A stretch of 39,699 nucleotides of DNA from Clostridia bacterium (lineage in GTDB: Bacteria > Bacillota > Clostridia > Oscillospirales > CAG-272), in contig JAFQPI010000043.1 in NCBI GenBank assembly GCA_017411805.1, positions 1 to 39,699 of the forward strand, read 5' to 3'. The translations under genes were made by a program, and so were the position numbers. The first letter of the stretch is position 1. Every line of letters starts with the position of its first letter. Below the pieces are notes generated by a model that was not told where the DNA came from, did no database searches, and saw nothing but the letters and a program-made list of their open reading frames with translations. Positions 22,584 through 30,446 of the stretch are shown piece by piece.

Positions 22584-23666
22584 ATGACAGAAATTACTCA
22601 AACAGACCTGCTCTCGCTCTATCCCGAGGAGCTTGCGGAGCTTGTCGTCTCGCTCGGCGAACCGAAATTCCGCGCGGGACAGATCTTCCCCGCTCTGCAC
22701 AAGGGACTTGTGCCACGGGAAATGACGAATATTTCAAAATCAACCGCCGAAAAGCTTGAAGCGGCAATGCCGACGAGAATGCCCGCAATCGAGCAAAAGC
22801 TCGTCTCGCAGGTTGACGGAACGGTGAAATACCTCTTCCGCCTCCACGACGGCGAGTGCATCGAATCGGTGCTGATGCGCTACAACCACGGCAACACCGT
22901 CTGCGTCTCAACTCAGGTCGGATGCAGGATGGGTTGCGCCTTCTGCGCCTCGACGATCGGCGGAAAAATACGCGACCTCAGCGCAGGTGAGATACTCGCA
23001 CAGGTCATCCTCGCCTCAGCAGACACGGGCGAGCGCGTATCGAACATAGTCCTGATGGGCATCGGCGAGCCTATGGACAACTACGAAAACGTACTGCGAT
23101 TCCTCCGTCTCGTCAACGACGAGCGCGGAATCTGCATCGGCTATCGACACATATCCCTCTCGACCTGCGGCCACGTTGACGGTATCCGCCGACTTATGAA
23201 GGAAAACCTGCCGATCACGCTCTCGATCTCGCTCCACGCCGCATCCGACGAGGCGCGCGACAAGATCATGCCGATCAACCGCCGCTGGAACGTCTCCGAG
23301 CTGCTTGCCGCCTGCCTTGATTGGTGGCACGCCACGGGACGCCGCATATCCTTCGAATACACCCTCATCGACGGTCATAATTCATCCCCCGCCGATGCCG
23401 CCTTCCTTGCGGGAGTGCTCAATTCCGCGCTACGCGGCAAGCCCTCGCGCGGCGAAAAATTCCCCATCCACGTCAATCTAATCCCCGTAAATCCCGTCAA
23501 GGAGACGGGTCTGATGCCTCCGAATGCTGAAAAGATCGAGGCATTCCGCGCCGCCCTCGAGAAAAAGGGTATCCGCGCAACCGTCCGCCGCAAGCTTGGG
23601 CCCGATATCAATGCCTCTTGCGGACAGCTGAGACGGCAGCATAAAGAAGAAAAGAGTAAGAATTAA
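22584..23666 (+). CDS. rlmN: 23S rRNA/tRNA adenine-C2 methyltransferase RlmN
   Basis: 360 residues. A radical SAM enzyme that methylates A2503 of 23S rRNA and A37 of some tRNAs. The radical SAM cluster motif CRMGCAFCAS (CxxxCxxC) is preceded by STQVG. A GGKIRDLSAGEI segment and MGIGEPMDNYENVL follow. The methyl-carrying C-terminal Cys is in DINASCGQLR. Length and order fit the family. It is separated by one base from rsmB and followed 72 nt later by the PP2C gene. Confidence 0.96.
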   Translation: MTEITQTDLLSLYPEELAELVVSLGEPKFRAGQIFPALHKGLVPREMTNISKSTAEKLEAAMPTRMPAIEQKLVSQVDGTVKYLFRLHDGECIESVLMRYNHGNTVCVSTQVGCRMGCAFCASTIGGKIRDLSAGEILAQVILASADTGERVSNIVLMGIGEPMDNYENVLRFLRLVNDERGICIGYRHISLSTCGHVDGIRRLMKENLPITLSISLHAASDEARDKIMPINRRWNVSELLAACLDWWHATGRRISFEYTLIDGHNSSPADAAFLAGVLNSALRGKPSRGEKFPIHVNLIPVNPVKETGLMPPNAEKIEAFRAALEKKGIRATVRRKLGPDINASCGQLRRQHKEEKSKN

Positions 23667-23738
23667 ATGCCAAAGCAGCCATGGATCAATCATTGACCCG
23701 GTTTGCTTCGGCTCCCAAACACGCAGAAAGGTGTTCTC

Positions 23739-24512
23739 ATGAAATTCTACGGAAAAACAGACGTCGGCGTCAGCCGCACAGAAAATCAGGACTGCTTCGG
23801 TATCTACGAAATCATACCCGGTGTCACTCTGCTTGCCGTTTGCGACGGTATGGGCGGAATGGCGGGCGGAGCTGTAGCTTCGCGCCTTGCCCTCGACACA
23901 TTCGTGCAGTCGATGCGCGAGCACATCATTCCCGATAATCCCGAGGACGAACCCGATCTCGGCAGCGTCGGTCTGCGTTTTTCGCTCTCGGCTTCGGCTT
24001 CCGAGGCTAACCGCGCGGTATGGCAGGAGGCGGAGGATTCGCGAGGCAAGCTTGAGGGCATGGGAACAACTCTCGTCGCTCTCCTTGTAGTTGAGAACAC
24101 TCTGATATACTCTCTCAATATCGGCGACAGCCGGCTTTATGAAATAACCGCCGATAAGATCGAGCAGATCACAAAGGACCATTCATACGTCCAGCACCTG
24201 CTCGACCTCGGCAAGATTACATACGAGGAGGCTCAGACCTCGCCCGTACGAAATATTATCACGCGCGCCGTCGGTATTGAAGACGACGTCGTTGCGGATA
24301 TCAAATCGCTGAATCCCGCGCCCGGCACGCCCTCCGCTCCGCGTTGGCTGCTTCTCTGCTCGGACGGTCTTTCCGGAGTGGTCTCCGACGAGGAGATCGC
24401 AGAACTTGTCAGAGAAGGCGAAACGCTTCAGAAAAAGACGGAAAGCCTCGTTGCCGCCGCAAGAGCCGCCGGAGGTCCCGACAATATCACAGTTGTCCTC
24501 GCGGAGCTCTGA
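23739..24512 (+). CDS. PP2C-family Ser/Thr protein phosphatase (Stp/PrpC)
   Basis: 257 residues. It reverses phosphorylation by the adjacent PASTA kinase. All metal-binding motifs are visible: VGVSRTENQDCFG at ~10-22, VCDGMGGMAGG at ~40-50, GTTLVALL, NIGDSRLYEI, CSDGLSGVV and GGPDNITVVL near the end. I start at ATG 23739 with AAAGGTG just upstream; a longer in-frame start lacks a ribosome site and adds residues not found in the family. The phosphatase/kinase pair is the usual Firmicute stp-prkC module. Confidence 0.95.
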   Translation: MKFYGKTDVGVSRTENQDCFGIYEIIPGVTLLAVCDGMGGMAGGAVASRLALDTFVQSMREHIIPDNPEDEPDLGSVGLRFSLSASASEANRAVWQEAEDSRGKLEGMGTTLVALLVVENTLIYSLNIGDSRLYEITADKIEQITKDHSYVQHLLDLGKITYEEAQTSPVRNIITRAVGIEDDVVADIKSLNPAPGTPSAPRWLLLCSDGLSGVVSDEEIAELVREGETLQKKTESLVAAARAAGGPDNITVVLAEL

Positions 24513-24545
24513 TCTCGCTCATAACTCAATTTTACGGATATAAAT

Positions 24546-26882
24546 ATGGAAAATAACAATGTATTCAACGATCTTGTCGGCACTACGCTTGACAAGAGAT
24601 ATAAAATAGAAAAATGCCTCGGAACCGGCGGTATGAGCGTCGTTTTCAAGGCTACCGACGTCCGCGACGGCTCTGCGGTTGCAATCAAAATGCTCCGCGA
24701 TGAGATCGCAGACGACAAGGAAGCGCTCGACCGTTTTATGAACGAGTCGAAGGTGGTCTCGATGCTCTCGCATCCGAACATCGTCTCGATCCGCGCCGTT
24801 TCCTTCAACACAAAGAGAAAATATCTCGTAATGGAATATATCGAGGGCATTTCTCTGCGAACCTATATGGACAAGCGCGGGAAGCTTGACCTTGAGGAGG
24901 TCTTGTCCTTCTCGGAGCAGATCCTTGCCGCGCTCGAGCACGCTCACAGCCGCGGCGTCGTTCACCGCGATATCAAGCCGCAGAACATTCTTGTCCTCAA
25001 AGGCGGGCTTGTCAAGGTCACCGACTTCGGAATCGCAAAAATGCCCGAAAAGAACCGCGGAAAGACCGTTACCGACTCAGCTATCGGAACAGTATACTAT
25101 ATCAGTCCCGAGCAGGCGGCAGGTAAATCCACGGATACCCGCTCCGACCTTTACTCCTTCGGCGTCATGATGTACGAAATGGCAACGGGTGAACTCCCCT
25201 TCGACGACGAACGCCCGATCTCGGTCCTCATGATGCAGATCCATGACAGACCTCTGCCGCCAAGACAGATCAACAAAAAGATCCCGCGCGGGCTTGAGCG
25301 TCTGATCCTTACGACAATGGAAAAGGATCCGCGAAGACGCTATCAGAACGCCAAGGACATCTTCTGCCAGATCCGCAGGCTGAAGGATAACCCCCATTGC
25401 GCAATACCATCGCCGCGTCAGATCGCCTCCACCACGCGCTCGACGAGAAACCGCGCCAAGCATCCGCCCAGCCGTTCCTTCTTCCCCGTAGCACTCGGAA
25501 TTGCCTGCGCCGTCTGCTTTGTCGGACTTATCTCGGTATTCTACGGGCTTGACATGCTCAATTTCGGCGCGCCGGGCTCGGCAAGTATTAAGATCCCCGA
25601 CGTTATGGGGCTTGAATATATCGAAGGCGCGGAGGAAACTCTCGGCTTTGACTCGGAAAACTATATCGTCAATATCGAATACGAGACCTCAACCACCGTT
25701 GCGCGCGGCATGATCATTACGCAAAGCCCCACAGCGGGCTCTCGCCGTAAGCCGCCCTGCAAGGTGACGCTTACCGTCAGCCTCGGCCCCGAGGAGGTCA
25801 CCCTCGGCGACTACCTTATGATGAACTGGAGATCCGCTCAGACGCTTCTGCGTGAGGCGGGATACGCCGTTACCATCGTAAGGCAGGAAAACGCCGCGAT
25901 CCCCGAAGGATACGTTTATTCAACCGACCCGGCTCCCGGCTCCAAGATCCAACCCGGCAGCTACGTTACAGTATACGTCAGCGCGGGAACAGAGCAGAAG
26001 CTCGTCATAGTTCCCGATTACAAGGGGCGTCCCGAGCGAGAGGTCAAAGCCATGCTTGACGCAGACGGACTTCTCGTCGGCAAGGTGACCTACACCCGCT
26101 CGCCCGAGCCCGCGGGTACCGTCCTCGCATCCTCACTCGAGCCGGGCGCGAACGCCTATGCCTACGTCACCGCCATAGACTTCGTCGTAAGCGGCGGCTC
26201 GGATTTTGACGTCAACGTCTGCCCCGACGTCATAGGTCAGCTCGCACAAAGCGCAAAGACCCTGCTCGAATACTACGGCATGAAGGTCACGCTCAGAACA
26301 GTCCGCGACCTTTCCCCCGTCGGCACGGTCCTGACACAGACGCCGAGCGCCGAGCAAGCAGTTCAAAACAATTCAAAAGAGATCGTCCTGGCTGTCAGCG
26401 GCGGTCCTACATACTCGCAGACGGTTGATATGATGAATTTTGTCAACCAGACTCTCCCGAGAGCCGAAGCCATCATCGAATACATGCTCGATGGCATTTG
26501 CGAATACAGGATCACCGTCAAATACGCCCAAAGCCTCAAGCCGCGCGATACCATCCTCGCGCAGACACCCGCGGCAGGCAAGGTTGCCATAACGTCGGGC
26601 GTGCTTGAGATCGAATTCACCCTCAGCGGCGGCCCCGGATATACTCCTCCTCCCGAGGAATTTACTGTGCCCTTCGTTGAAGGTCTCTCGCTTGCGGATG
26701 CCGAAATGAAGCTTCTTGCGGCGGGGATCTCGATCGGTAACATCTCCTACATCAACAGCGGCGCGCCCGCGGGAATCGTCGTCCTTCAGTCGTCAGCCCC
26801 CGGAAGCATTATTTCGGGTCAGCCCGGCAGAGTCTCGATCGACCTGACGGTCAGCCTCGGTACAGCCGAAACGCAGCCCTAA
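24546..26882 (+). CDS. prkC: Ser/Thr protein kinase with six PASTA repeats (PrkC/Stk)
   Basis: 778 residues. The cytoplasmic kinase domain (about 19-275) has GTGGMSVVF (P-loop), invariant Lys48 in VAIKML, HRDIKPQN (catalytic loop), DFGIAK (Mg loop) and YISPEQAAG. A basic juxtamembrane stretch is followed by one membrane helix near 312-337 (VALGIACAVCFVGLISVF). The outside part, about 348-778, reads as six PASTA repeats, each with an IP-x-V or similar start and a GxxI/V-x-x-x-P-x-x-G core. Bacillus PrkC has three, so this ectodomain is long. PASTA domains bind muropeptides, so the kinase senses cell-wall fragments, including at spore germination. Confidence 0.95.
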   Translation: MENNNVFNDLVGTTLDKRYKIEKCLGTGGMSVVFKATDVRDGSAVAIKMLRDEIADDKEALDRFMNESKVVSMLSHPNIVSIRAVSFNTKRKYLVMEYIEGISLRTYMDKRGKLDLEEVLSFSEQILAALEHAHSRGVVHRDIKPQNILVLKGGLVKVTDFGIAKMPEKNRGKTVTDSAIGTVYYISPEQAAGKSTDTRSDLYSFGVMMYEMATGELPFDDERPISVLMMQIHDRPLPPRQINKKIPRGLERLILTTMEKDPRRRYQNAKDIFCQIRRLKDNPHCAIPSPRQIASTTRSTRNRAKHPPSRSFFPVALGIACAVCFVGLISVFYGLDMLNFGAPGSASIKIPDVMGLEYIEGAEETLGFDSENYIVNIEYETSTTVARGMIITQSPTAGSRRKPPCKVTLTVSLGPEEVTLGDYLMMNWRSAQTLLREAGYAVTIVRQENAAIPEGYVYSTDPAPGSKIQPGSYVTVYVSAGTEQKLVIVPDYKGRPEREVKAMLDADGLLVGKVTYTRSPEPAGTVLASSLEPGANAYAYVTAIDFVVSGGSDFDVNVCPDVIGQLAQSAKTLLEYYGMKVTLRTVRDLSPVGTVLTQTPSAEQAVQNNSKEIVLAVSGGPTYSQTVDMMNFVNQTLPRAEAIIEYMLDGICEYRITVKYAQSLKPRDTILAQTPAAGKVAITSGVLEIEFTLSGGPGYTPPPEEFTVPFVEGLSLADAEMKLLAAGISIGNISYINSGAPAGIVVLQSSAPGSIISGQPGRVSIDLTVSLGTAETQP

Positions 26883-26908
26883 TATATAATATAAGGAAAG
26901 CAAAATTT

Positions 26909-28384
26909 ATGTCAAACTCAAAAAATACCAAGGGATCAAGAATAATATCCTTCTTTGTCAAGCTCATTGCGGCAGCCGTCTTCATCACGCTTCTCGTGAC
27001 GATGCTCCCCGCCGCAATGCCCGAGACAGATACGAAGGACGGGGAGGAGTGCGTTACCACCCGCCCCGAGTTATCCATCCCCTTCGACGAAGAGATGCCC
27101 GATATGGATGCCGTGGCAAGGCCGGATCTCTTCCCGCATCTCGTCATCATCTACCCCGAGGCGGATTCATGGGGCGCGGAGGAAGCCGCGCATATCAAGG
27201 CTCGGCTCGAATCCCGTTTCCACGCGCATTTCGTTATCCTCTCGGATAAAGAATACCTCGCGCTCGACGAGGCAAAGCTTATGCTTTATAACGCCGAGCC
27301 CTCGCTGACTATCAATCTTGGAGTTAATTCTCTCATTGAAGGCTCTTATCTTGAGATCCGCGCCCGTCTCGGCGCGGATGGAATCGAGGTCAAGCGGACG
27401 GACAACCGCATTGATTTCACCTCGATCTCTTATTTGCGCATACATAACGCCGTGGACAGCCTTATCGATTCGCTCAGCTTCGACGGTGAATATAAGTACT
27501 CCGAGGAGATATTCATCTGTGATGAGCGTCCTTCCGAGGAGACGGATTTCAAGCCCGATTTCATAACGGACAGCAAGCTTGATATCCTCACCTTCTCATA
27601 CGTCGATTCCGATCCGCACACTCTCCGCGCCATCGAGGGTATCGTCGGACATGTCTCTCCCGATCTCGTGGTTTTCAACGGCTCGGTTGACGGCGGGTCT
27701 GCCACAAGACACGAGCTTGCCCTGCTCTGGCAGAGCATTTCGGATATTCTCGCAAAGACGAACACGCCCTGGTGCTTCACGCCGGGCACGCTGGGCGGAA
27801 AGCTTCCGCGCGTAACCGTCTGCGAGGTAATATCCTCCTTCCCGGGATGTATCCGCCCGATGCAAGGATACGAAGCCGCGGCATTTTCGCTTACCGTAGC
27901 AAATTCGGACGGGATCGTCACCGCAAGCATCTATATTGCCGACACTTTTGACGATTGCTCCGTGCTCTGCGACGTGATCGAATCCGAAAACAAGCTTTAC
28001 GCCCGTGCATCGTCATACAAAAGATCGGTATCCGCGATCCTTCCCGCATTGCCGCAACAGCTTTACGATGCGGCAGACGGACTTGACGAAGAATACGTGG
28101 AGGACAAGCTTTACGATCTCTTTGATACCCTCGGATCGTCCGGCGCGGACAGCTTCGTTTGCGCATCAGACTCGGTAAACACGAGCATTATTGATTGTAT
28201 TGAGGGCTCTATTGCGCTCTGCGGCTCGATCGGCTTCAAGGCACACGGCCTCGGCGGCAGATTCGACTATAACAACAGCCTCCGCGGAGGTGTCCTCATG
28301 ACCGTCACGGCACGCCGCGCAAATTACTCGGAAAGCGAGCTCTCCTATATATACGCGGCTGACCTCGGTCTCAATGAGAGGTAA
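26909..28384 (+). CDS. Membrane-anchored protein resembling an inactive metallophosphoesterase
   Basis: 491 residues, not a named family to me. A single N-terminal membrane helix (about 13-33, ISFFVKLIAAAVFITLLVTM) is followed by an acidic linker. From about 220 the order of blocks looks like a calcineurin-like phosphoesterase: KLDILTFSYVDSD where DxH is expected, SPDLVVFNGSVDGG where PDLVVxTGD is expected, TPWCFTPGTLGG where GNHD is expected, and GFKAHGLGGRFD near the end. The metal ligands are replaced, so catalysis is unlikely. It lies between prkC and rsgA, with 26 and 3 nt gaps, in the kinase operon. A role as an extracytoplasmic partner of the PASTA kinase is only an inference. Confidence 0.75.
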   Translation: MSNSKNTKGSRIISFFVKLIAAAVFITLLVTMLPAAMPETDTKDGEECVTTRPELSIPFDEEMPDMDAVARPDLFPHLVIIYPEADSWGAEEAAHIKARLESRFHAHFVILSDKEYLALDEAKLMLYNAEPSLTINLGVNSLIEGSYLEIRARLGADGIEVKRTDNRIDFTSISYLRIHNAVDSLIDSLSFDGEYKYSEEIFICDERPSEETDFKPDFITDSKLDILTFSYVDSDPHTLRAIEGIVGHVSPDLVVFNGSVDGGSATRHELALLWQSISDILAKTNTPWCFTPGTLGGKLPRVTVCEVISSFPGCIRPMQGYEAAAFSLTVANSDGIVTASIYIADTFDDCSVLCDVIESENKLYARASSYKRSVSAILPALPQQLYDAADGLDEEYVEDKLYDLFDTLGSSGADSFVCASDSVNTSIIDCIEGSIALCGSIGFKAHGLGGRFDYNNSLRGGVLMTVTARRANYSESELSYIYAADLGLNER

Positions 28385-28387
28385 TCA

Positions 28388-29398
28388 ATGGAATATAAAA
28401 CTCAATGCCGCATTCTGCGCGGTGTCGGCGGACTTTATTTCGTAAACCTCGCCTCACCCGATGCACACGCCGAGCTTTATCCCGGCACTCCCTCGCCCCT
28501 TGCGGGCAAGTGCCTTCTCTCGCGTGCGCGCGGTTCTCTCCGCACGCCCGACGGAGGAAAGATCAAGGTCGGCGATATCTGCGAATTCATTTATACAGAT
28601 AATTCCTTCACCGAGGACGGTCTACCGCGTGACGATTCTTCGGGGCTTCCCGAGGGCGCGGTCTCTGCGATCCTTCAAAGGCGCAATTCCCTCATCCGTC
28701 CGCCCCTCTCGAACCTTGATCTGCTCGTGATCGTCTGCGCCGCGGCGGCACCCGCTCCCGCGACAGAAACGATCGACAAGCTCCTCTCGGTCGCCGAATA
28801 TCACAATATCGAGGCGGCTGTCGTCATCGGCAAATGCGAGCTTGATCCCGTGCGCGCGGACAAGCTTGAGAAGACCTACCGCTCTGCCCTCTACCCCACC
28901 TTCAAGCTCTCCTGCTACGAAAGCCATGGGCTTGAGGAATTTGAAAAATATATCAAATCCACGCTCCCCGGCAAGGTTGCGGCATTCGCGGGAGCATCGG
29001 GAGTCGGAAAATCGACTCTGATCAACGCCCTTTTCCCCGAAATGAAGCTCGAGGCGGGCGAGATCAGCCGCAAGATTGCGCGCGGCAAGCATACGACCCG
29101 TCAAGCTGAGCTTTTCCCGCTCGATATCGGCGGATTCCTCGCCGACACGCCGGGTTTTTCAATGATAGATTTCGAGAACTTCGATTTCTTCCCCTTTGAT
29201 GCCCTGCCGGATACGATGCGCGAGTTCCGCAAGCATTACGGCGAATGCCGTTACCTCGACTGCTCGCACACGAAGGAGGAGGGCTGTGCCGTCCTTGATG
29301 CCATCGAGCGCGGTGAAATTGCCGAATCGCGCCACGAAAGCTATCTTTCTATGTACCGCACGCTCAAGGCGAAGCCCCGTTGGGAGAAAAGATCATGA
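28388..29398 (+). CDS. rsgA: Ribosome small-subunit-dependent GTPase RsgA
   Basis: 336 residues. This circularly permuted GTPase helps mature the 30S subunit. An N-terminal OB fold (1-90) includes KIKVGDICEF. The G domain shows the P-loop FAGASGVGKSTLINAL, the GKHTTRQAEL switch and DTPGF. The zinc module reads CRYLDCSHTKEEGC. The G4 motif, normally (N/T)KxD, reads IGKCELD, which may weaken guanine recognition. It ends in an ATGA overlap with thiN. The rpe gene that often separates the two is missing. Confidence 0.95.
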   Translation: MEYKTQCRILRGVGGLYFVNLASPDAHAELYPGTPSPLAGKCLLSRARGSLRTPDGGKIKVGDICEFIYTDNSFTEDGLPRDDSSGLPEGAVSAILQRRNSLIRPPLSNLDLLVIVCAAAAPAPATETIDKLLSVAEYHNIEAAVVIGKCELDPVRADKLEKTYRSALYPTFKLSCYESHGLEEFEKYIKSTLPGKVAAFAGASGVGKSTLINALFPEMKLEAGEISRKIARGKHTTRQAELFPLDIGGFLADTPGFSMIDFENFDFFPFDALPDTMREFRKHYGECRYLDCSHTKEEGCAVLDAIERGEIAESRHESYLSMYRTLKAKPRWEKRS

Positions 29399-30024
29399 AA
29401 GCATTCATCTACGTCGGCGGTAAGATCGACCCCGACTTCATAACAGAACACCCCAAGGGCGACGATCTCACCGTTGCCGCCGACTCGGGCATCCGCAACG
29501 CACAGCTTCTCGGAGACCATATCGACATCGCCGTCGGCGATTTTGATTCCTTCCCCGAGCGCGATATCCCAGAGGATGCCGAGATCGTCCGTCTGAGACC
29601 CGAAAAGGATCTTACCGACTCGCAGGTCGCGGTTGAGATCGCGCTCGAGCGCGGCGCGGAATCCTTCGTCATCATCGGCGGTCTTTCGGGCAGGCTTGAC
29701 CACACGCTTGCCAATCTCTCGATCCTTGAAGATCTCACCGCACGCACTCACTACGCGATCATGACCGACGGAGTCTCGCGCGTTCATTTCATAAACGGCG
29801 GCTCGGCTCTGATCGGCAGAAGCGGATTCAAATATTTCTCCCTCATCGCCGCCACCGATATTGCAAAGGGCGTTTCTATCGAAGGCGCAAAATATCCGCT
29901 GAAGAATGCACGTCTTAGCCGTCGAAACGGCGGTTTTGCCACATCAAACGAGATCGACGGCAACTGCGCGCTCATCTCGGTCAAAAAAGGCGCGCTTTTC
30001 ATTATAGAATCGCGCGACGCGTAA
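29395..30024 (+). CDS. thiN: Thiamine diphosphokinase
   Basis: 209 residues. It makes thiamine diphosphate from thiamine and ATP. Motifs: VAADSGIRNAQLL, VGDFDSFPE (metal-binding DFDS), RPEKDLTDSQVAVEIAL, GGLSGRLDHTLANL, and a C-terminal thiamine-binding part with GFATSNEI. The start at 29395 overlaps the rsgA stop (ATGA); an in-frame ATG 15 nt earlier is less plausible. Position between rsgA and spoVM matches Bacillus. Confidence 0.95.
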   Translation: MKAFIYVGGKIDPDFITEHPKGDDLTVAADSGIRNAQLLGDHIDIAVGDFDSFPERDIPEDAEIVRLRPEKDLTDSQVAVEIALERGAESFVIIGGLSGRLDHTLANLSILEDLTARTHYAIMTDGVSRVHFINGGSALIGRSGFKYFSLIAATDIAKGVSIEGAKYPLKNARLSRRNGGFATSNEIDGNCALISVKKGALFIIESRDA

Positions 30025-30081
30025 TCATTTTCCGCGCTCTCCGCATATACTTTCATTGAAAACGTTTTGCGGAGGTGGATC

Positions 30082-30234
30082 ATGAGAGACTGCAGAAGAC
30101 TGAGAAAAACCGTCGGAGTGCTGACGCTGACTTTTGGCGCGGGCATACTCCTCGCCTTTCTTCTGCCCGGAAAAATACTCGCCTTTATCGAGGCGGCCGT
30201 CCTCCTCTGCGCAGGTTTACTGCTCATCAAATAG
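30082..30234 (+). CDS. Small hydrophobic protein upstream of spoVM
   Basis: 50 residues. A basic N-terminus (MRDCRRLRKTVG) is followed by two short hydrophobic segments (VLTLTFGAGILLAFLLP and ILAFIEAAVLLCAGLLLI) divided by a Pro-Gly-Lys turn, consistent with a hairpin in the membrane. GGAGG lies 6 nt before the ATG. It is 9 nt upstream of spoVM and 57 nt after thiN. I know of no name for it. Because SpoVM is expressed in the mother cell under sigma-E in Bacillus, this protein may be a sporulation membrane protein (inference). A CATATACT at 30044-30051 loosely resembles a sigma-E -10, with a poor -35. Confidence 0.65.
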   Translation: MRDCRRLRKTVGVLTLTFGAGILLAFLLPGKILAFIEAAVLLCAGLLLIK

Positions 30235-30243
30235 GAGGAAGCT

Positions 30244-30327
30244 ATGAGGATCGTTCTGATGCGCCCGCCCGCCTTTCTGGCACCTATTTTAAGAAAATTC
30301 TTTGGAATAAAGAAGACAAAAAAGTAA
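30244..30327 (+). CDS. spoVM: Stage V sporulation protein SpoVM
   Basis: 27 residues, easily missed because of its size. It reads MRIVLMRPPAFLAPI then LRKFFGIKKTKK. Bacillus SpoVM is a 26-residue amphipathic helix with the same pattern: a short hydrophobic start, a Pro at position 9, FL, then I(V/L)R and a Gly before a charged tail. It also lies just downstream of thiN (yloS) in Bacillus. SpoVM recognises the convex forespore membrane and anchors SpoIVA for coat and cortex assembly. AGGAGG is 5 nt before the ATG and overlaps the previous stop. Its presence says the host makes, or recently made, endospores. Confidence 0.88.
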   Translation: MRIVLMRPPAFLAPILRKFFGIKKTKK

Positions 30328-30357
30328 TTGAATTAAAAGTACACATATCTTTTATGC

Positions 30358-30424
30358 AGTGCAGACGGCGATCTCCTCATCCACCGCACCAAGCGTGGTG
30401 GATGAGGAGAATGAAGTCTGTACT
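30358..30424. repeat. Long two-tier hairpin between spoVM and ygiQ
   Basis: Outer arms AGTGCAGAC (30358-30366) and GTCTGTACT (30416-30424) pair with one G-T. Inner arms TCTCCTCATCCACC (30372-30385) and GGTGGATGAGGAGA (30397-30410) pair perfectly over 14 bp. No T tract follows. It could be a MITE or an attenuator-like structure 10 nt ahead of the ygiQ ribosome site. Confidence 0.7.
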
Positions 30425-30446
30425 CACTAAATTCAGGAGAAATAAA

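Noticed and set aside
30075-30446. A longer N-terminus for the YgiQ protein starting at 30075
   Set aside because: It would run in another frame through the 50-residue gene and spoVM, has no family match, and ATG 30447 has its own AGGAG.
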